Positions 19,144-28,274 of a stretch of DNA of 64,000 nt are shown piece by piece. A model generated the notes under the pieces. That model saw nothing but the letters and a program-made list of their open reading frames with translations, did no database searches and had not been told where the DNA came from. Source of the stretch: Pseudomonas sp. HN11 (GTDB taxonomy: Bacteria; Pseudomonadota; Gammaproteobacteria; Pseudomonadales; Pseudomonadaceae); the NCBI RefSeq assembly GCF_021390155.1, contig NZ_CP089985.1, forward strand, positions 1,809,001-1,873,000, written 5' to 3'. The position numbers and the translations under genes are program-made. Each line of letters starts with the position of its first letter. Within the stretch, counting starts at the first letter, position 1.

Positions 19144-22100
19144 TTATTGGCTACGCAGCTTTTGAAGCTGCGTCTGCAGCATCCTTTCCAACTCCAGCAT
19201 GAGCTTTTCCAGGGACTTCATTCCTGTTTCGATCAGCGCCCGGTCTTCGCCGCGTGCACAGGCCTGTTCAATGATTTCACACTGCTCGGCCAGTGACGTT
19301 GCCTGTACGATACGGGCGGCGCCCTTGATCTTGTGGGCCTGCTCGATGATGTCCTGAGGCGAGGCGCACGCGGCTATCAACGCGACCAGTTCCTGGCGAT
19401 CATGCTGACTGCTGCTCAACAGTTCCTCCAGTAAACGCAAGCTCAGCTGTGGATCGCCACCGGTCAGCGCCTCGAAGTTGCCGAGGTCCAGGTGCAGGTC
19501 GGCAGAATGAGAGGTGATCTGCGCCAGTTGCCGCTCCAGCGCCGTGAGGCTGATGGGTTTGAACAGACAATCGTTCATGCCCGCTTCGGCACAACGTTGT
19601 TTCTCTTCAGGCTGGGCATTGGCGGTAAAGCCCAGCACCACGCACGGTGCCAGTTGCTCACGTGCTTCGTATTCGCGGATCGAACGACTCAGCTCATAGC
19701 CGTTCATGATGGGCATATTGCAATCGGCGATGACCAGGTCGAAGCGCTCCTGGCGCCAGGCCTGAAAACCGGCTGCGCCGTTCTGGGCGGCGGTGAACTG
19801 GTGGCCCAGGTAACCCAGCTGTTGGCACATCAGCAAGCGGTTTGCAGGATGATCATCCACCACCAATACATTGAGTACCGATGTGGTTGCCGGCGCCTCG
19901 GGTTTCAGCTCATCCGTTGCCTGTTCCGGCGGCAGGCGCGTCATGTTGAGGCTGACATGTACCTGGGTACCTACCATGGGCACGCTGTGCAAGCTCAGTT
20001 GCCCACCCATCATTGCGCACAGGCTGCGGCAGATCACCAGCCCCAGTCCGGCGCCGCTCCTGGCCAGTTGCCCAGAGTTGTCGGCCTGGGCGAAGGGTTC
20101 AAACAAGCGCAATTGATCATCCCTGCTGATACCTATTCCGGTGTCCTCGACCACCAGCTTCACCGCTACCTGTTGGGCCATGTCTGTAGGCAATACCTCT
20201 ACCTTGATTTTTACCTGGCCACGCTCGGTAAACTTGATGGCGTTGCTGACGATGTTGGAGAGTACCTGCTTGAAACGCAGCGGATCGATCAGCACTTCGA
20301 TGTCATGGAGGCTGGGGTTGAACTCAAGAGACAGGCTGAGGGTTTTCTGGCGTGCCAGACCGTCGAAGACACGTACCACCGACTCAATCACCTCGCGCAG
20401 GTTGACGCGCTCCGGCGCCAGGCTCAGGCGGCCGGACTCTATGCGCGCTATGTCCAGGATATCGCCGATCAGTTCAAGCAGGTCCTTGGCTGAGTTGTAC
20501 GCGACTTCGATGGCCGGGCGATCAAGATGGCCCTGGTCGGCTCGCTTGAGGGTCAGTTCCAGCATGCCGATCACCGCGTTCATCGGTGTGCGGATTTCAT
20601 GGCTCATGGTGGCGAGGAACGTGCTCTTGGCCCGGTTGGCTTCGTCGGCGCGCTCTTTGGCGGCGCGAATTTCATCGAACAGTTGGCGCCGTTCGCTGAT
20701 GTCGATCCAGCCCCCGATGATTCCCTGTACCTCGCCAGTGGAGTCGCGGTACGGCAGGATCCAGTGGTAGATCGTCAGTTTCTTCCCGCGAATATGCAGG
20801 GTGCGATCCAGAATCATCGGATTGCCTTCGGCCATCACCCGCTGGTAGTCGGTATGGTATTGCGTCGCCTCTGTTTCAAGCGCCGTGCTCATCTGAATGG
20901 CGCTTCTGCCGATCACGTCTTCACGCTTGACGTCGAACACCTGCAGGTAGCTGTCATTGCACGTCTGCAGTAGACCTTTACGATCGCGTACGTAGATGGG
21001 GTGTGGAGTTTCGTTGACCAGTGCGCGCATGAATTCGAACTGATCATTGAGTGCGCGCTCGGCCATCTTGCGATGTCTGATCTGGCGGCGCATGTAAGCA
21101 TTCCAGGTCAGGGAGATCAGCAGCAAAAGCCCGGTACCGATGACGATGCGGGCGATCAACTGGTGATAGTTGCGCCAGTAGCTGTCGGAGGCGGCGGTGT
21201 AGCCTCGCCAGCGGCTGTTGATGACGCCCAGTTCATCCGGCGCGATGCTCAGCAGGGCCTTGTCGAGAATCGAGCTGAGTTCGGTGGCGCTGCGTGATGT
21301 CGCCAGGGTGAACAGGGCGGGAAAGGTGCCGATGCTGGTGCTGATTTGCAGCTTGTCCTGGAACACCTGGGATGACAGGAAGTAATTGGCGACGACCAGT
21401 GAGTTCACCGCGCCTTCCACATGCCCTTGGGCTAGCAGTTCCGAGGCCTTGAAGGTATCGCTGGCGTTTACCAGTTGGACCGCTGGAAAGTCGCGGCGCA
21501 GGATGGGTTCCAGAGGGTTGCCCGGTGTGATTGCCAGCCGCATGCCAGCCATCTGCTCCAGGTTCGCGGGTGCATCGGGCGCTTTGCGTGTCAGCAGCAC
21601 GTAGGAGTTTTCCAGGTAAGGTCGGCTGAAATTCAGCTGCGCTTCCCGCTCGGCGCTGGGCACGATTGCGCCGATGATGTCGACCTTGCCGGCGCCAACC
21701 TGTTCGATCATCGTGTTCACGTCACGCTCGCGCTGGATCTCGAAACGCAGCCCGGTGCGCAGGCGAACCAATTCCAGCAGGTCGGCGGTGATCCCGCGAA
21801 AATTGCCTTCGGCGTCGAAGAACGTCAAAGGGGCGAAGGTTTCGTTCACGATCACTTTGACCACGGGGTGGTCTTTCAACCAGCGCTCCTCGCGTTGGGT
21901 CAATTGCAGCTTTTGGTCGGTCAGCAAGATATCGCTGCCCGCGCTCCAGCGCTTGCTGATCGTTTCCCGTTCATTCATCGGTACTGCGGTCAGTACCGCG
22001 TCGACGATACTCAAGAGGGTGCGTTGATGCTGGGGCATGGCGAAGCTGAACCCATAGGCTTCGTGTTTGCCAAAGTTGGCCATGCGGATGTTTTTCAGGT

Positions 22101-22791
22101 AGCCCTTGTTGATCATGTAGTGGGTGGAAATGGTATCGCCGAGAAACACATCCGCCTGGTCGAATGCCACCGCATTCAGGGCATTTTGGTACGAAGGGTA
22201 GGCGCGGATTATCGCTTCGGGGTACAGCTTTTCTACCTCGTCCAGAGGCAGGTAGTGGTAGACCAGCGCCAGACGCATTCCGGCCAGGCCATCATTCAGG
22301 CTGAGGGTCTCACCTTCGCGGGTGACCAGTACCGGCTGGTCTACTGCATAGGGTTCGGACAGTGTGAGGTTAGGGTTTGCTGCCTCGAAGCCGTTGGAGG
22401 AGCCCAGCAAATCGACTTCCCCCGCTTCAACGGCACGAATGGCGGCCTCTCGGGAGGGATAACGCACTACTTTCACCGGCAAGGCCAGCGCCTTGGCCAG
22501 CAGGCCGGCGTAATCGGCGGTGAGCCCTTCATAGTCGCGACCACTGGACGTAAGGTCGAAGGGCGGGTAGTCAGGTGCAGCAGTGCCTAGTATCAATTCT
22601 CGCTTGTTTTGCAGCCATTGGCGTTGGGCCTTGTTCAGCTGGACGTCCAGTTGGACCGAGCCTGCACGGCTCAATAGGGTGAAATGCTCCGGGCCCGTTT
22701 GATGGTTCGCGAGTACGGAGGTGCCGAAGCACAAGCCGACACTCAATATAATCAGATAGTCCTTTATACGCCTGGGCATCCGCTTTCTCAC
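19144..22791 (-). CDS. BvgS/EvgS-type unorthodox hybrid sensor kinase
   Basis: The 1215-residue phosphorelay kinase has: signal segment (residues 10-28); two periplasmic Venus-flytrap domains of the solute-binding type (about 55-275 and 295-520); TM helix at about 545-565; PAS domain (about 590-700); HisKA with [12 protein letters not shown]; ATPase with DTGIGIS and SGAGLGLV; receiver with VLVVDDHPAN and IADCNMPIMNG; and a C-terminal Hpt domain with its histidine in AHKIKGAA. It starts at GTG 22791, overlapping the response regulator stop by GTGA. The inducing ligand is unknown. Confidence 0.9.
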   Translation of the reverse strand: MRKRMPRRIKDYLIILSVGLCFGTSVLANHQTGPEHFTLLSRAGSVQLDVQLNKAQRQWLQNKRELILGTAAPDYPPFDLTSSGRDYEGLTADYAGLLAKALALPVKVVRYPSREAAIRAVEAGEVDLLGSSNGFEAANPNLTLSEPYAVDQPVLVTREGETLSLNDGLAGMRLALVYHYLPLDEVEKLYPEAIIRAYPSYQNALNAVAFDQADVFLGDTISTHYMINKGYLKNIRMANFGKHEAYGFSFAMPQHQRTLLSIVDAVLTAVPMNERETISKRWSAGSDILLTDQKLQLTQREERWLKDHPVVKVIVNETFAPLTFFDAEGNFRGITADLLELVRLRTGLRFEIQRERDVNTMIEQVGAGKVDIIGAIVPSAEREAQLNFSRPYLENSYVLLTRKAPDAPANLEQMAGMRLAITPGNPLEPILRRDFPAVQLVNASDTFKASELLAQGHVEGAVNSLVVANYFLSSQVFQDKLQISTSIGTFPALFTLATSRSATELSSILDKALLSIAPDELGVINSRWRGYTAASDSYWRNYHQLIARIVIGTGLLLLISLTWNAYMRRQIRHRKMAERALNDQFEFMRALVNETPHPIYVRDRKGLLQTCNDSYLQVFDVKREDVIGRSAIQMSTALETEATQYHTDYQRVMAEGNPMILDRTLHIRGKKLTIYHWILPYRDSTGEVQGIIGGWIDISERRQLFDEIRAAKERADEANRAKSTFLATMSHEIRTPMNAVIGMLELTLKRADQGHLDRPAIEVAYNSAKDLLELIGDILDIARIESGRLSLAPERVNLREVIESVVRVFDGLARQKTLSLSLEFNPSLHDIEVLIDPLRFKQVLSNIVSNAIKFTERGQVKIKVEVLPTDMAQQVAVKLVVEDTGIGISRDDQLRLFEPFAQADNSGQLARSGAGLGLVICRSLCAMMGGQLSLHSVPMVGTQVHVSLNMTRLPPEQATDELKPEAPATTSVLNVLVVDDHPANRLLMCQQLGYLGHQFTAAQNGAAGFQAWRQERFDLVIADCNMPIMNGYELSRSIREYEAREQLAPCVVLGFTANAQPEEKQRCAEAGMNDCLFKPISLTALERQLAQITSHSADLHLDLGNFEALTGGDPQLSLRLLEELLSSSQHDRQELVALIAACASPQDIIEQAHKIKGAARIVQATSLAEQCEIIEQACARGEDRALIETGMKSLEKLMLELERMLQTQLQKLRSQ

Positions 22792-23414
22792 ACTAGCGCG
22801 TTTCGTTTTGCCATCTCGATAAGTTCTACCAAGGATTTGGCTTGAAGTTTTTGCATCAGCCGTTTCTTATAAGTGCTTACTGTTTTGTTACTCAGAAACA
22901 TACCTTTTGCAATTTCCTTGTTGGTGCGGCCCTGTGCAAAAAGTTGCAATACCATTAGTTCCCGGTCGTTGACGGTCTTGAAGAGTTCAAGTTCCTGGGA
23001 TTCGATGCCGTCTGCACCGCTGGTATTCAACGCCTGGCTGGGAAAATAGTTGTAGCCGGACAACACCGCGCGGATAGCGCTTAACAACTCACTCAGGTCG
23101 CCTTCCTTGCACACGTAGCCATCGGCGCCCGAGCGCATGCAGCGTGTGGCAAACAAGGTCGGAGACTGGGCTGTCAGGATCAGCGTTTTCATCGATGTAT
23201 TCATTGCGTTGAATCGACAGAGCACCTCGAGTCCATCCAGTTTGGGAATACTGATGTCGAGGATAATCAGATCGGGCAGGCACTCGCGGACCATTTGAAT
23301 GGCGTCGCACCCGTTATCCGTTTCGCCGACCACTTTGTAACCTTCGTGTTCCAACAACATTCGGATGGCAAGCCGTATAACCGGATGGTCGTCGATGATA
23401 AAAACTGAGTTCAT
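22788..23414 (-). CDS. BvgA/EvgA-type LuxR-family response regulator
   Basis: The 208-residue protein has an N-terminal receiver (SVFIIDDHPVIR, phospho-Asp in DLIILDISIPKLDG) and a C-terminal LuxR/NarL helix-turn-helix (GRTNKEIAKGMFLSNKTVS). It is translated just before the BvgS-like kinase, with a four-base overlap, so the two form one operon and a cognate pair. The frame is open to 23450; the ATG at 23414 gives the family start MNSVFIIDDHP. Targets are not known. Confidence 0.92.
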   Translation of the reverse strand: MNSVFIIDDHPVIRLAIRMLLEHEGYKVVGETDNGCDAIQMVRECLPDLIILDISIPKLDGLEVLCRFNAMNTSMKTLILTAQSPTLFATRCMRSGADGYVCKEGDLSELLSAIRAVLSGYNYFPSQALNTSGADGIESQELELFKTVNDRELMVLQLFAQGRTNKEIAKGMFLSNKTVSTYKKRLMQKLQAKSLVELIEMAKRNALV

Positions 23415-23663
23415 AATCACGTTCCGTGCAAGTGCAAATAAAGCGGGCACATTAGCTCAGAAGAGGAGGGAGGAGCATGAGCTCAAGAGGGAGCAAGTAT
23501 AAAACAGGAAAAATCCTACCTTGAAAAAGGTTAGTTCCTACGGGTTGCTAAGGCTTTGTGAAGTGATGTGTCAGTAATTTTGGCTGAATGAGATAAATGC
23601 TACTGCTATGGGTTTGACGGATATAGCGCAGATATTTTTCGTCGGTCCATTATGTTTAAAGTC

Positions 23664-24065
23664 CTACATTTTTAACTCAAGTAAGGGACAGATCAAACGT
23701 GCAAGTTCGTCTTTGTTCAGTGGCTTTGATAAATAGCCCAGTAAGGGCAGGCCACGAGCCTCGGCTTGGGTCATAAGGTTGGCGAGTTCCGCCACGGGTA
23801 ATCCGCTCAGCAAGATGGCGTTCGTAGTAAAACGTCGGCGGCTGGCGATTTCAATCAACTCGAGTCCAGGCAGGTCTGGCAGGCATTGGTCGCACAAGAT
23901 GATATCGAAAGGTTTCTCGGCCCGAGACATCAAGCAGATTGCCTGCTCTGCGTTTTCGGCCGGGGTCAACTGTGTGAAGCCGAAGCTTCTGAGCAGGCAT
24001 TGGGTGGCCAGCAGTTGGAACGGATGATCCTCCACCAGCAGGATACGAAGAAGGTAACTGGGCAT
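23664..24065 (-). CDS. Stand-alone receiver-domain protein (CheY-like)
   Basis: The 133-residue protein is a receiver domain only: acidic pair in RILLVEDHPFQL, phosphorylation Asp in DIILCDQCLPDLPG, Ser/Thr switch in ILLSGLP, and Lys in GYLSKPLNKDE. It has no output domain. It lies 249 bases upstream of, and on the same strand as, the bvgA-bvgS-like pair, so it is probably a third partner in that phosphorelay (inference), for example a phosphate sink or connector. The frame is open to 24086; the ATG at 24065 was chosen. Confidence 0.82.
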   Translation of the reverse strand: MPSYLLRILLVEDHPFQLLATQCLLRSFGFTQLTPAENAEQAICLMSRAEKPFDIILCDQCLPDLPGLELIEIASRRRFTTNAILLSGLPVAELANLMTQAEARGLPLLGYLSKPLNKDELARLICPLLELKM

Positions 24066-24236
24066 TGGGGGCACACGGTGAGTCAAGCGTCTATGAAAAG
24101 CGCGTAGGAACAGTTCGCTTGTGGCGCCCAGCGCTTGCGTGATTATTCATCGGGTGTTTGTGCGAATTCGATCAGGCCACTCTGTTCCCTTCGTAGGTAG
24201 ATTCCTTTCAGGGAACAGGCAGCTTGATCGTAGCCG

Positions 24237-25568
24237 CTATTGAGGGCTGGAACGCCCCGTCATTTCCCGCGCCATTTCAGTGGCATAGCTGTCGGTCATT
24301 CCAGCGATAAAATCGATCATGCGCAGGAATGAAGCGTGCAGCGGCCACTGAGGATTGGGGGCATTGTTGCCCAGCAGGTCGAGAATGCGCCGGTTCTTGA
24401 ATGACGGCGTGCGCCCACCATGCTGCTCCAGCGCTGCGCCGCAAAAGGCGTTCAAGAGAATTTCCAGTGTGGTATAGGCACCAATTTCATGCAGTGTCTT
24501 GCGTTTATCCTGGAAGATCTTCTTGCGTGCCATGTCCTTGGCGTCCAGTACGCAGCGTTTGGCCGGGCCGTGCATGTGTTCCACCAGGTCGCCGGGCAGG
24601 GTGCCGGCAAGCAAGGCATCCTGCTGTTCGACGAAGGCGCTCGCCGCAGCGTTAGTCAAATGCTCGATGGCCTTGCCCCGCAGGATCGCCAGTTTGCGTC
24701 GGCGGGAGTCCTGCGCGCCGAGTTGACGATAGGTCTGTGGCAGGTCGTCGCCCACAAGATTGAGCAGCAGTGACTCGACTTCGGCGTATTCCAGCAACTC
24801 CATTTCCAGGCCGTCTTCCAGGTCGATCAGCGCGTAGCAGATGTCGTCCGCCGCTTCCATCAGGTACACCAACGGGTGCCGGGCCCAGCGTTGTTCTTCG
24901 AGTTGCGGCAGGCCTAGCTTGTGGGCGATCTGTTCGAGGATCGGCAGTTCGCTCTGGTAGCAGCCGAACTTGTGTTTCTTGTAGCCCAGGGAATCGGCAT
25001 GGCGGGCGGTCCACGGGTATTTCAGGTAAGTGCCCAGGGTCGCGTAGGTCAGGCGCGTACCGCCGTCGAATTGGTGGTATTCCAGTTGGGTCAGTACGCG
25101 GAAGCCTTGAGCGTTGCCTTCGAAGTTGAGGAAGTCATTGCGCTCGGCGCTGCTCATGTCGTCCAGCCAGCCGCGCCCCGCAGCCTGTTGGAACCAGTGG
25201 CGGATGGCGTCTTCGCCGGAGTGCCCGAACGGCGGGTTGCCGATGTCGTGGGCCAGGCAGGCCGATTGCACCACCATGCCCAGGTCGCTCGGGTCGCACC
25301 AGTCGGGGAGGGCGCTGCGCAGGGTTTCGCCGACGCGCATGCCGAGGGAGCGGCCCACGCAGCTCACTTCCAGGGAGTGCGTCAGGCGTGTATGGATGTG
25401 GTCGTTGCTGGAGACCGGGTGCACTTGGGTCTTGCGGCCAAGGCGACGAAAGGCGCCAGAGAAGATAATACGGTCGTGGTCTTTGTGAAACGGGCTGCGC
25501 CCCAGTTCTTCCGGGCTGTGCAGCGGTTTGCCAAGACGTTCGCGAGTCAGCAGGGTGGGCCAATCCAA
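24237..25568 (-). CDS. dgt: Deoxyguanosinetriphosphate triphosphohydrolase-like protein
   Basis: The 443-residue HD-domain enzyme hydrolyses dNTPs to nucleoside and triphosphate. The HD signature is visible: RLTHSLEVS, then [16 protein letters not shown]. It opens with [15 protein letters not shown] and [23 protein letters not shown], typical of Dgt. The length fits the type-2 subfamily. The gene is monocistronic, with 71 bases to the EAL gene upstream on the same strand. Confidence 0.92.
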   Translation of the reverse strand: MDWPTLLTRERLGKPLHSPEELGRSPFHKDHDRIIFSGAFRRLGRKTQVHPVSSNDHIHTRLTHSLEVSCVGRSLGMRVGETLRSALPDWCDPSDLGMVVQSACLAHDIGNPPFGHSGEDAIRHWFQQAAGRGWLDDMSSAERNDFLNFEGNAQGFRVLTQLEYHQFDGGTRLTYATLGTYLKYPWTARHADSLGYKKHKFGCYQSELPILEQIAHKLGLPQLEEQRWARHPLVYLMEAADDICYALIDLEDGLEMELLEYAEVESLLLNLVGDDLPQTYRQLGAQDSRRRKLAILRGKAIEHLTNAAASAFVEQQDALLAGTLPGDLVEHMHGPAKRCVLDAKDMARKKIFQDKRKTLHEIGAYTTLEILLNAFCGAALEQHGGRTPSFKNRRILDLLGNNAPNPQWPLHASFLRMIDFIAGMTDSYATEMAREMTGRSSPQ

Positions 25569-25639
25569 GGCGGGTACTCTCCGTGCGGTGAATGACCCGC
25601 CCAGCTTCCCGGTTCAGCGCGGCCTGGGCAAGCGAAAAT

Positions 25640-26803
25640 CTATAGCCTGGCCGCTTCGATATCGATTAACAGCAAACGCTGACCGTTATCGAAGAACTGT
25701 CCGGCGGTAAGGCAATACTGATTAGTGGTCGCGTCGCGGTAGGTCGAGGACAGGGTCAGGCGCCGCTCCTCCCAACCCTCGGCCAACAGGTGATAGAAAT
25801 ACGGACGCCAGGACCAGTTATGGCCCAGGTAGCGGCTGTCGGCCTGCCAGGCGTCCTGGCGCCATTCGAAGTTGGGTGTCAGCTGTGTGCCATGCCGGTC
25901 GCACTGGTAGAAGCGCAGCAGCCACGGGAAAGCCGGCAGTTGCGGCAGTTGGCTCAGCGGCGCCTGTACCTGGGCCCAGGTTTGCAGGATGTTCATCAGT
26001 TCAGCCAATTGGTGACGTAGTTGCATGAAGCGGTCGCGCTCGGCCAGCTTTTGTTGAACGTACGCCGTGCGCAGTTGGGCAAAACGTGGCACGAAGGCGT
26101 CGGTGGCGAACCAGTCCAGTTGCGCCTGGGCAAACAGATAGCCCTGCACATAGCGCGAACCGCATTCCAGGGCGAAACTCAACTGCGCGTCGGTCTCCAC
26201 GCCTTCGGCAATGATCCAGCACCCGGTCTTCTCGGCCATTTGTGCCAGCGCACGCACCACTTCGCTGCTCGGCCCACCTCGGGCGGCGTCCTGGAACAGG
26301 CGCATGTCCAGTTTGAGAATATCCGGCTGCAACGCCAATACCCGGTCGAGCTGGGAGTACCCGGCGCCAAAGTCATCGATGGCGATGCGCGCGCCGGCTT
26401 CGCGATAACGCGCCACTACGTCGGCCAGGCGCTGGATGTCGCCGCCCAGCTCGGTGATCTCGAACACGATGCGCCGTGGGTCGACGTCATGGTGGTGGAT
26501 CTGCTTCAGGCTCGGCAGGGCTTGGCCCGGTCGCAGACGGCTGATCCAGCGCGGCGAAATGTTCAGGCTCAGGAACCAATCTTCAGGGGCTTCGTGCAAG
26601 CGGCTTAACGCATTGTCGCGAATCTGCCGGTCCAGGCGACGCAAGGTCGCGCCCGGCGTACGCGGGTCGGCGAACAGTAGGCCCACGGACTGCAGGTGAC
26701 CGTCAGCCTGGCGCAGTCGGCCAAGGGCCTCGACGCCAGCAATGCGGCCGGTAGCGGTGTCGATAAACGGCTGGAAGCAGGCGAGCGGTTGCCCGTCGAT
26801 CAC
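25640..26803 (-). CDS. EAL-domain protein, likely c-di-GMP phosphodiesterase
   Basis: The 387-residue cytoplasmic protein has an EAL domain at about residues 5-245 and an unassigned C-terminal region rich in aromatic residues. Catalytic positions look intact: EALGR for the EAL motif, SLNIS, IVFEITE, AIDDFGAGYS, LKLDMRLF and AEGVET. It is therefore expected to hydrolyse c-di-GMP rather than only bind it. No membrane segment or GGDEF domain is present. A strong minus-strand terminator (26827-26862) separates it from the operon upstream, so it has its own promoter. Confidence 0.88.
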   Translation of the reverse strand: MIDGQPLACFQPFIDTATGRIAGVEALGRLRQADGHLQSVGLLFADPRTPGATLRRLDRQIRDNALSRLHEAPEDWFLSLNISPRWISRLRPGQALPSLKQIHHHDVDPRRIVFEITELGGDIQRLADVVARYREAGARIAIDDFGAGYSQLDRVLALQPDILKLDMRLFQDAARGGPSSEVVRALAQMAEKTGCWIIAEGVETDAQLSFALECGSRYVQGYLFAQAQLDWFATDAFVPRFAQLRTAYVQQKLAERDRFMQLRHQLAELMNILQTWAQVQAPLSQLPQLPAFPWLLRFYQCDRHGTQLTPNFEWRQDAWQADSRYLGHNWSWRPYFYHLLAEGWEERRLTLSSTYRDATTNQYCLTAGQFFDNGQRLLLIDIEAARL

Positions 26804-26826
26804 GGGGCCTCCTTAACATCATTGAC

Positions 26827-26862
26827 AAAAAAGGCCCGGCCCTCGAAAACGAGGGCCGGGCC
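26827..26862 (-). terminator. Strong intrinsic terminator of the DUF883-yqjE operon
   Basis: A 13-pair stem GGCCCGGCCCTCG / CGAGGGCCGGGCC (26833-26845 and 26850-26862) with an AAAA loop. On the minus strand it is followed by six T. It ends the three-gene operon 26895-27933. Confidence 0.92.
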
Positions 26863-26894
26863 GATTCTGTTAGCAAGAATGCAGCCAGCCGGCT

Positions 26895-27236
26895 TCAACT
26901 TTTACGCGACGAGCCCTGCATGGCCAGTTTGATCAGCGGAATCAAACCCGCGCCGAGGCGTACCAAGCGCGTCAGGCTACTGATACCGCCGCCCTTGGCG
27001 CCTTTGCCGGTCAAGAAGCCCATCAGCGTCACGGCAGCCACGCCCCACAGCGGCGCGTGCTTGATGCCCAGGCTGTCTTGCCAGTGGGTACCCAGGTTGC
27101 GCACCTTGTTCAAAGGCAGCATCAATTGCTGGGACTCGTGGCGGATCTCCTGGCGGTGCATTTCCATGCGCAGGCGTATCAACGCCTTGCGCATTTCCCG
27201 CCGCGACGTGTTTTGAGGCATTTCAGTCATGCTCAT
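26895..27236 (-). CDS. Small membrane-associated protein of unknown function
   Basis: The 113-residue protein has a charged, probably coiled N-terminal half (residues 10-45, rich in Arg, Glu and His). One hydrophobic stretch follows at about 65-77, and a second at about 92-106. It overlaps the yqjE-like gene by four bases and is the last gene of the DUF883-yqjE operon. In E. coli a comparable third gene (yqjK) follows yqjD-yqjE, so it may be the functional equivalent; the sequence itself is not recognised. Confidence 0.7.
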   Translation of the reverse strand: MSMTEMPQNTSRREMRKALIRLRMEMHRQEIRHESQQLMLPLNKVRNLGTHWQDSLGIKHAPLWGVAAVTLMGFLTGKGAKGGGISSLTRLVRLGAGLIPLIKLAMQGSSRKS

Positions 27237-27616
27237 GGCAACAGGCGCTCCCGGTCATTGGCCAACTCTTCGAGGGTCGCGTGGAACGGCGTGGACTCAT
27301 CGAACACCGCCGCTTTCAAACGCACCCCGCAGAACGCGGCGGCCAAGGTGTAGAACACACAGAGGCAAATGATCCCGGTCAGACGGTAGCCGGTGTCCCA
27401 TACCAGGATCATCACCAACGTCGACAGCCCCACCAGCAACAGCAACGCAAATACCAACGCCAGGCCGGCAAACAGCAGCAGGCTGACGGTGCGGGCCTTC
27501 TGTTCCTGCAGTTCGATGCCAAACAACTCGACGTGGCTGTGCAGCAAGCCCAATACGGCCGCGCCCAGACGCCTTGAAGTAGTGCCCGTGGACGAGCCAG
27601 TTTCGCCGATAGACAT
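27233..27616 (-). CDS. YqjE-like membrane protein (phage-holin-fold family, DUF1469)
   Basis: The 127-residue protein has an N-terminal amphipathic part with LGLLHSHVELFGIELQEQK, the usual YqjE opening. Two membrane helices follow at about residues 45-65 and 75-95. It is two bases downstream of the DUF883 gene and overlaps the following gene by ATGA. The frame is open to 27685, but the ATG at 27616 was chosen for spacing and conservation. YqjE proteins are linked to stationary-phase membrane stress. Confidence 0.82.
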   Translation of the reverse strand: MSIGETGSSTGTTSRRLGAAVLGLLHSHVELFGIELQEQKARTVSLLLFAGLALVFALLLLVGLSTLVMILVWDTGYRLTGIICLCVFYTLAAAFCGVRLKAAVFDESTPFHATLEELANDRERLLP

Positions 27617-27618
27617 GA

Positions 27619-27933
27619 TTAGCGCCTTGTGGCCAGCAGGCCGATCAAAAAGCCCACGCCGGCGGCAATGCCCACCGACTGCCACGGGTTAGCTTGCACG
27701 TAATCTTCGGTCGCGATGACGGCCGCCTGGCCGCGCTCGCGCAGGGAATCTTCGGTTTGCTTCAGGGTTTCGCGCGCCTGTAACAACGAGTCATGAATTT
27801 TCGCTCGCAACTCGTCAGCCTGGTCGCCCGCCAGAACTTTGGTGTCGTCCAGCAACCGTTCGGTGTCAGTCACCAGGGTTTGAAAATCCGCCATCAATAT
27901 TTCTTGAGCAGTCTTTGCAGTTCTTCTGGCCAT
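27619..27933 (-). CDS. DUF883 (YqjD/ElaB) family inner-membrane protein
   Basis: The 104-residue protein has a long amphipathic helix (about residues 10-75, LLDDTKVLAGDQADELRAK) and a C-terminal glycine-rich membrane anchor (VGIAAGVGFLIGLLATRR). E. coli relatives bind stalled ribosomes in stationary phase and tether them to the membrane. It is the first gene of a three-gene operon. The start at 27933 has a GGAGAT ribosome site; the frame extends to 27975. Confidence 0.88.
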   Translation of the reverse strand: MARRTAKTAQEILMADFQTLVTDTERLLDDTKVLAGDQADELRAKIHDSLLQARETLKQTEDSLRERGQAAVIATEDYVQANPWQSVGIAAGVGFLIGLLATRR

Positions 27934-28274
27934 GGTTATCTCCGTGATTGGCTGATCTGTACGTTTTCGAGTCACCGGCTCCGGTGAAGGTTCAGTGCAA
28001 TTGAGTGGTACAGCTTTTGCTTTGCCTTGGTGCGCAGGCCTCGAGGCTTGCGCTGAATCTGGGCGGTCGGGCAGGAAGCCTTGAAAAACCTTACCCTAAA
28101 TAACTGAAATTCGCGGAAAAACCCTATCGGCAACGGCTTGTTTGTGTTGATCGCTGCGCTAAAGCGGTTCACGCCCTCTGGAGAGGGAGGATCGGTGGTG
28201 CCAACTTAGTGCGCGCAACCTGCGCTTGAACCGTTTTGGTGCTTTTTGCCTTTATTGCAGGCCTGCCAACTTCC
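27934..28274. other. Intergenic region, DUF883 operon / ammonium transporter
   Basis: These 341 bases between divergent genes hold no open frame I can support. The only structure seen is a short dyad TCACCG-GCTC-CGGTGA near 27972-27987. I looked for a sigma-54 site (GG-N10-GC), as expected for nitrogen-controlled amt genes, and found no correctly spaced one. Confidence 0.5.

Noticed and set aside
23478..23534. Short ATG frame (about 18 codons) after a strong GGAGGGAGGAG
   Set aside because: Very short, no recognisable sequence, and on the opposite strand to the surrounding operon; insufficient to call a gene.
28230..28250. Possible sigma-54 promoter TTGGTGCTTTTTGCC before the ammonium transporter
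   Set aside because: The distance between GG and GC is eight rather than ten bases, so the -24/-12 spacing is wrong.
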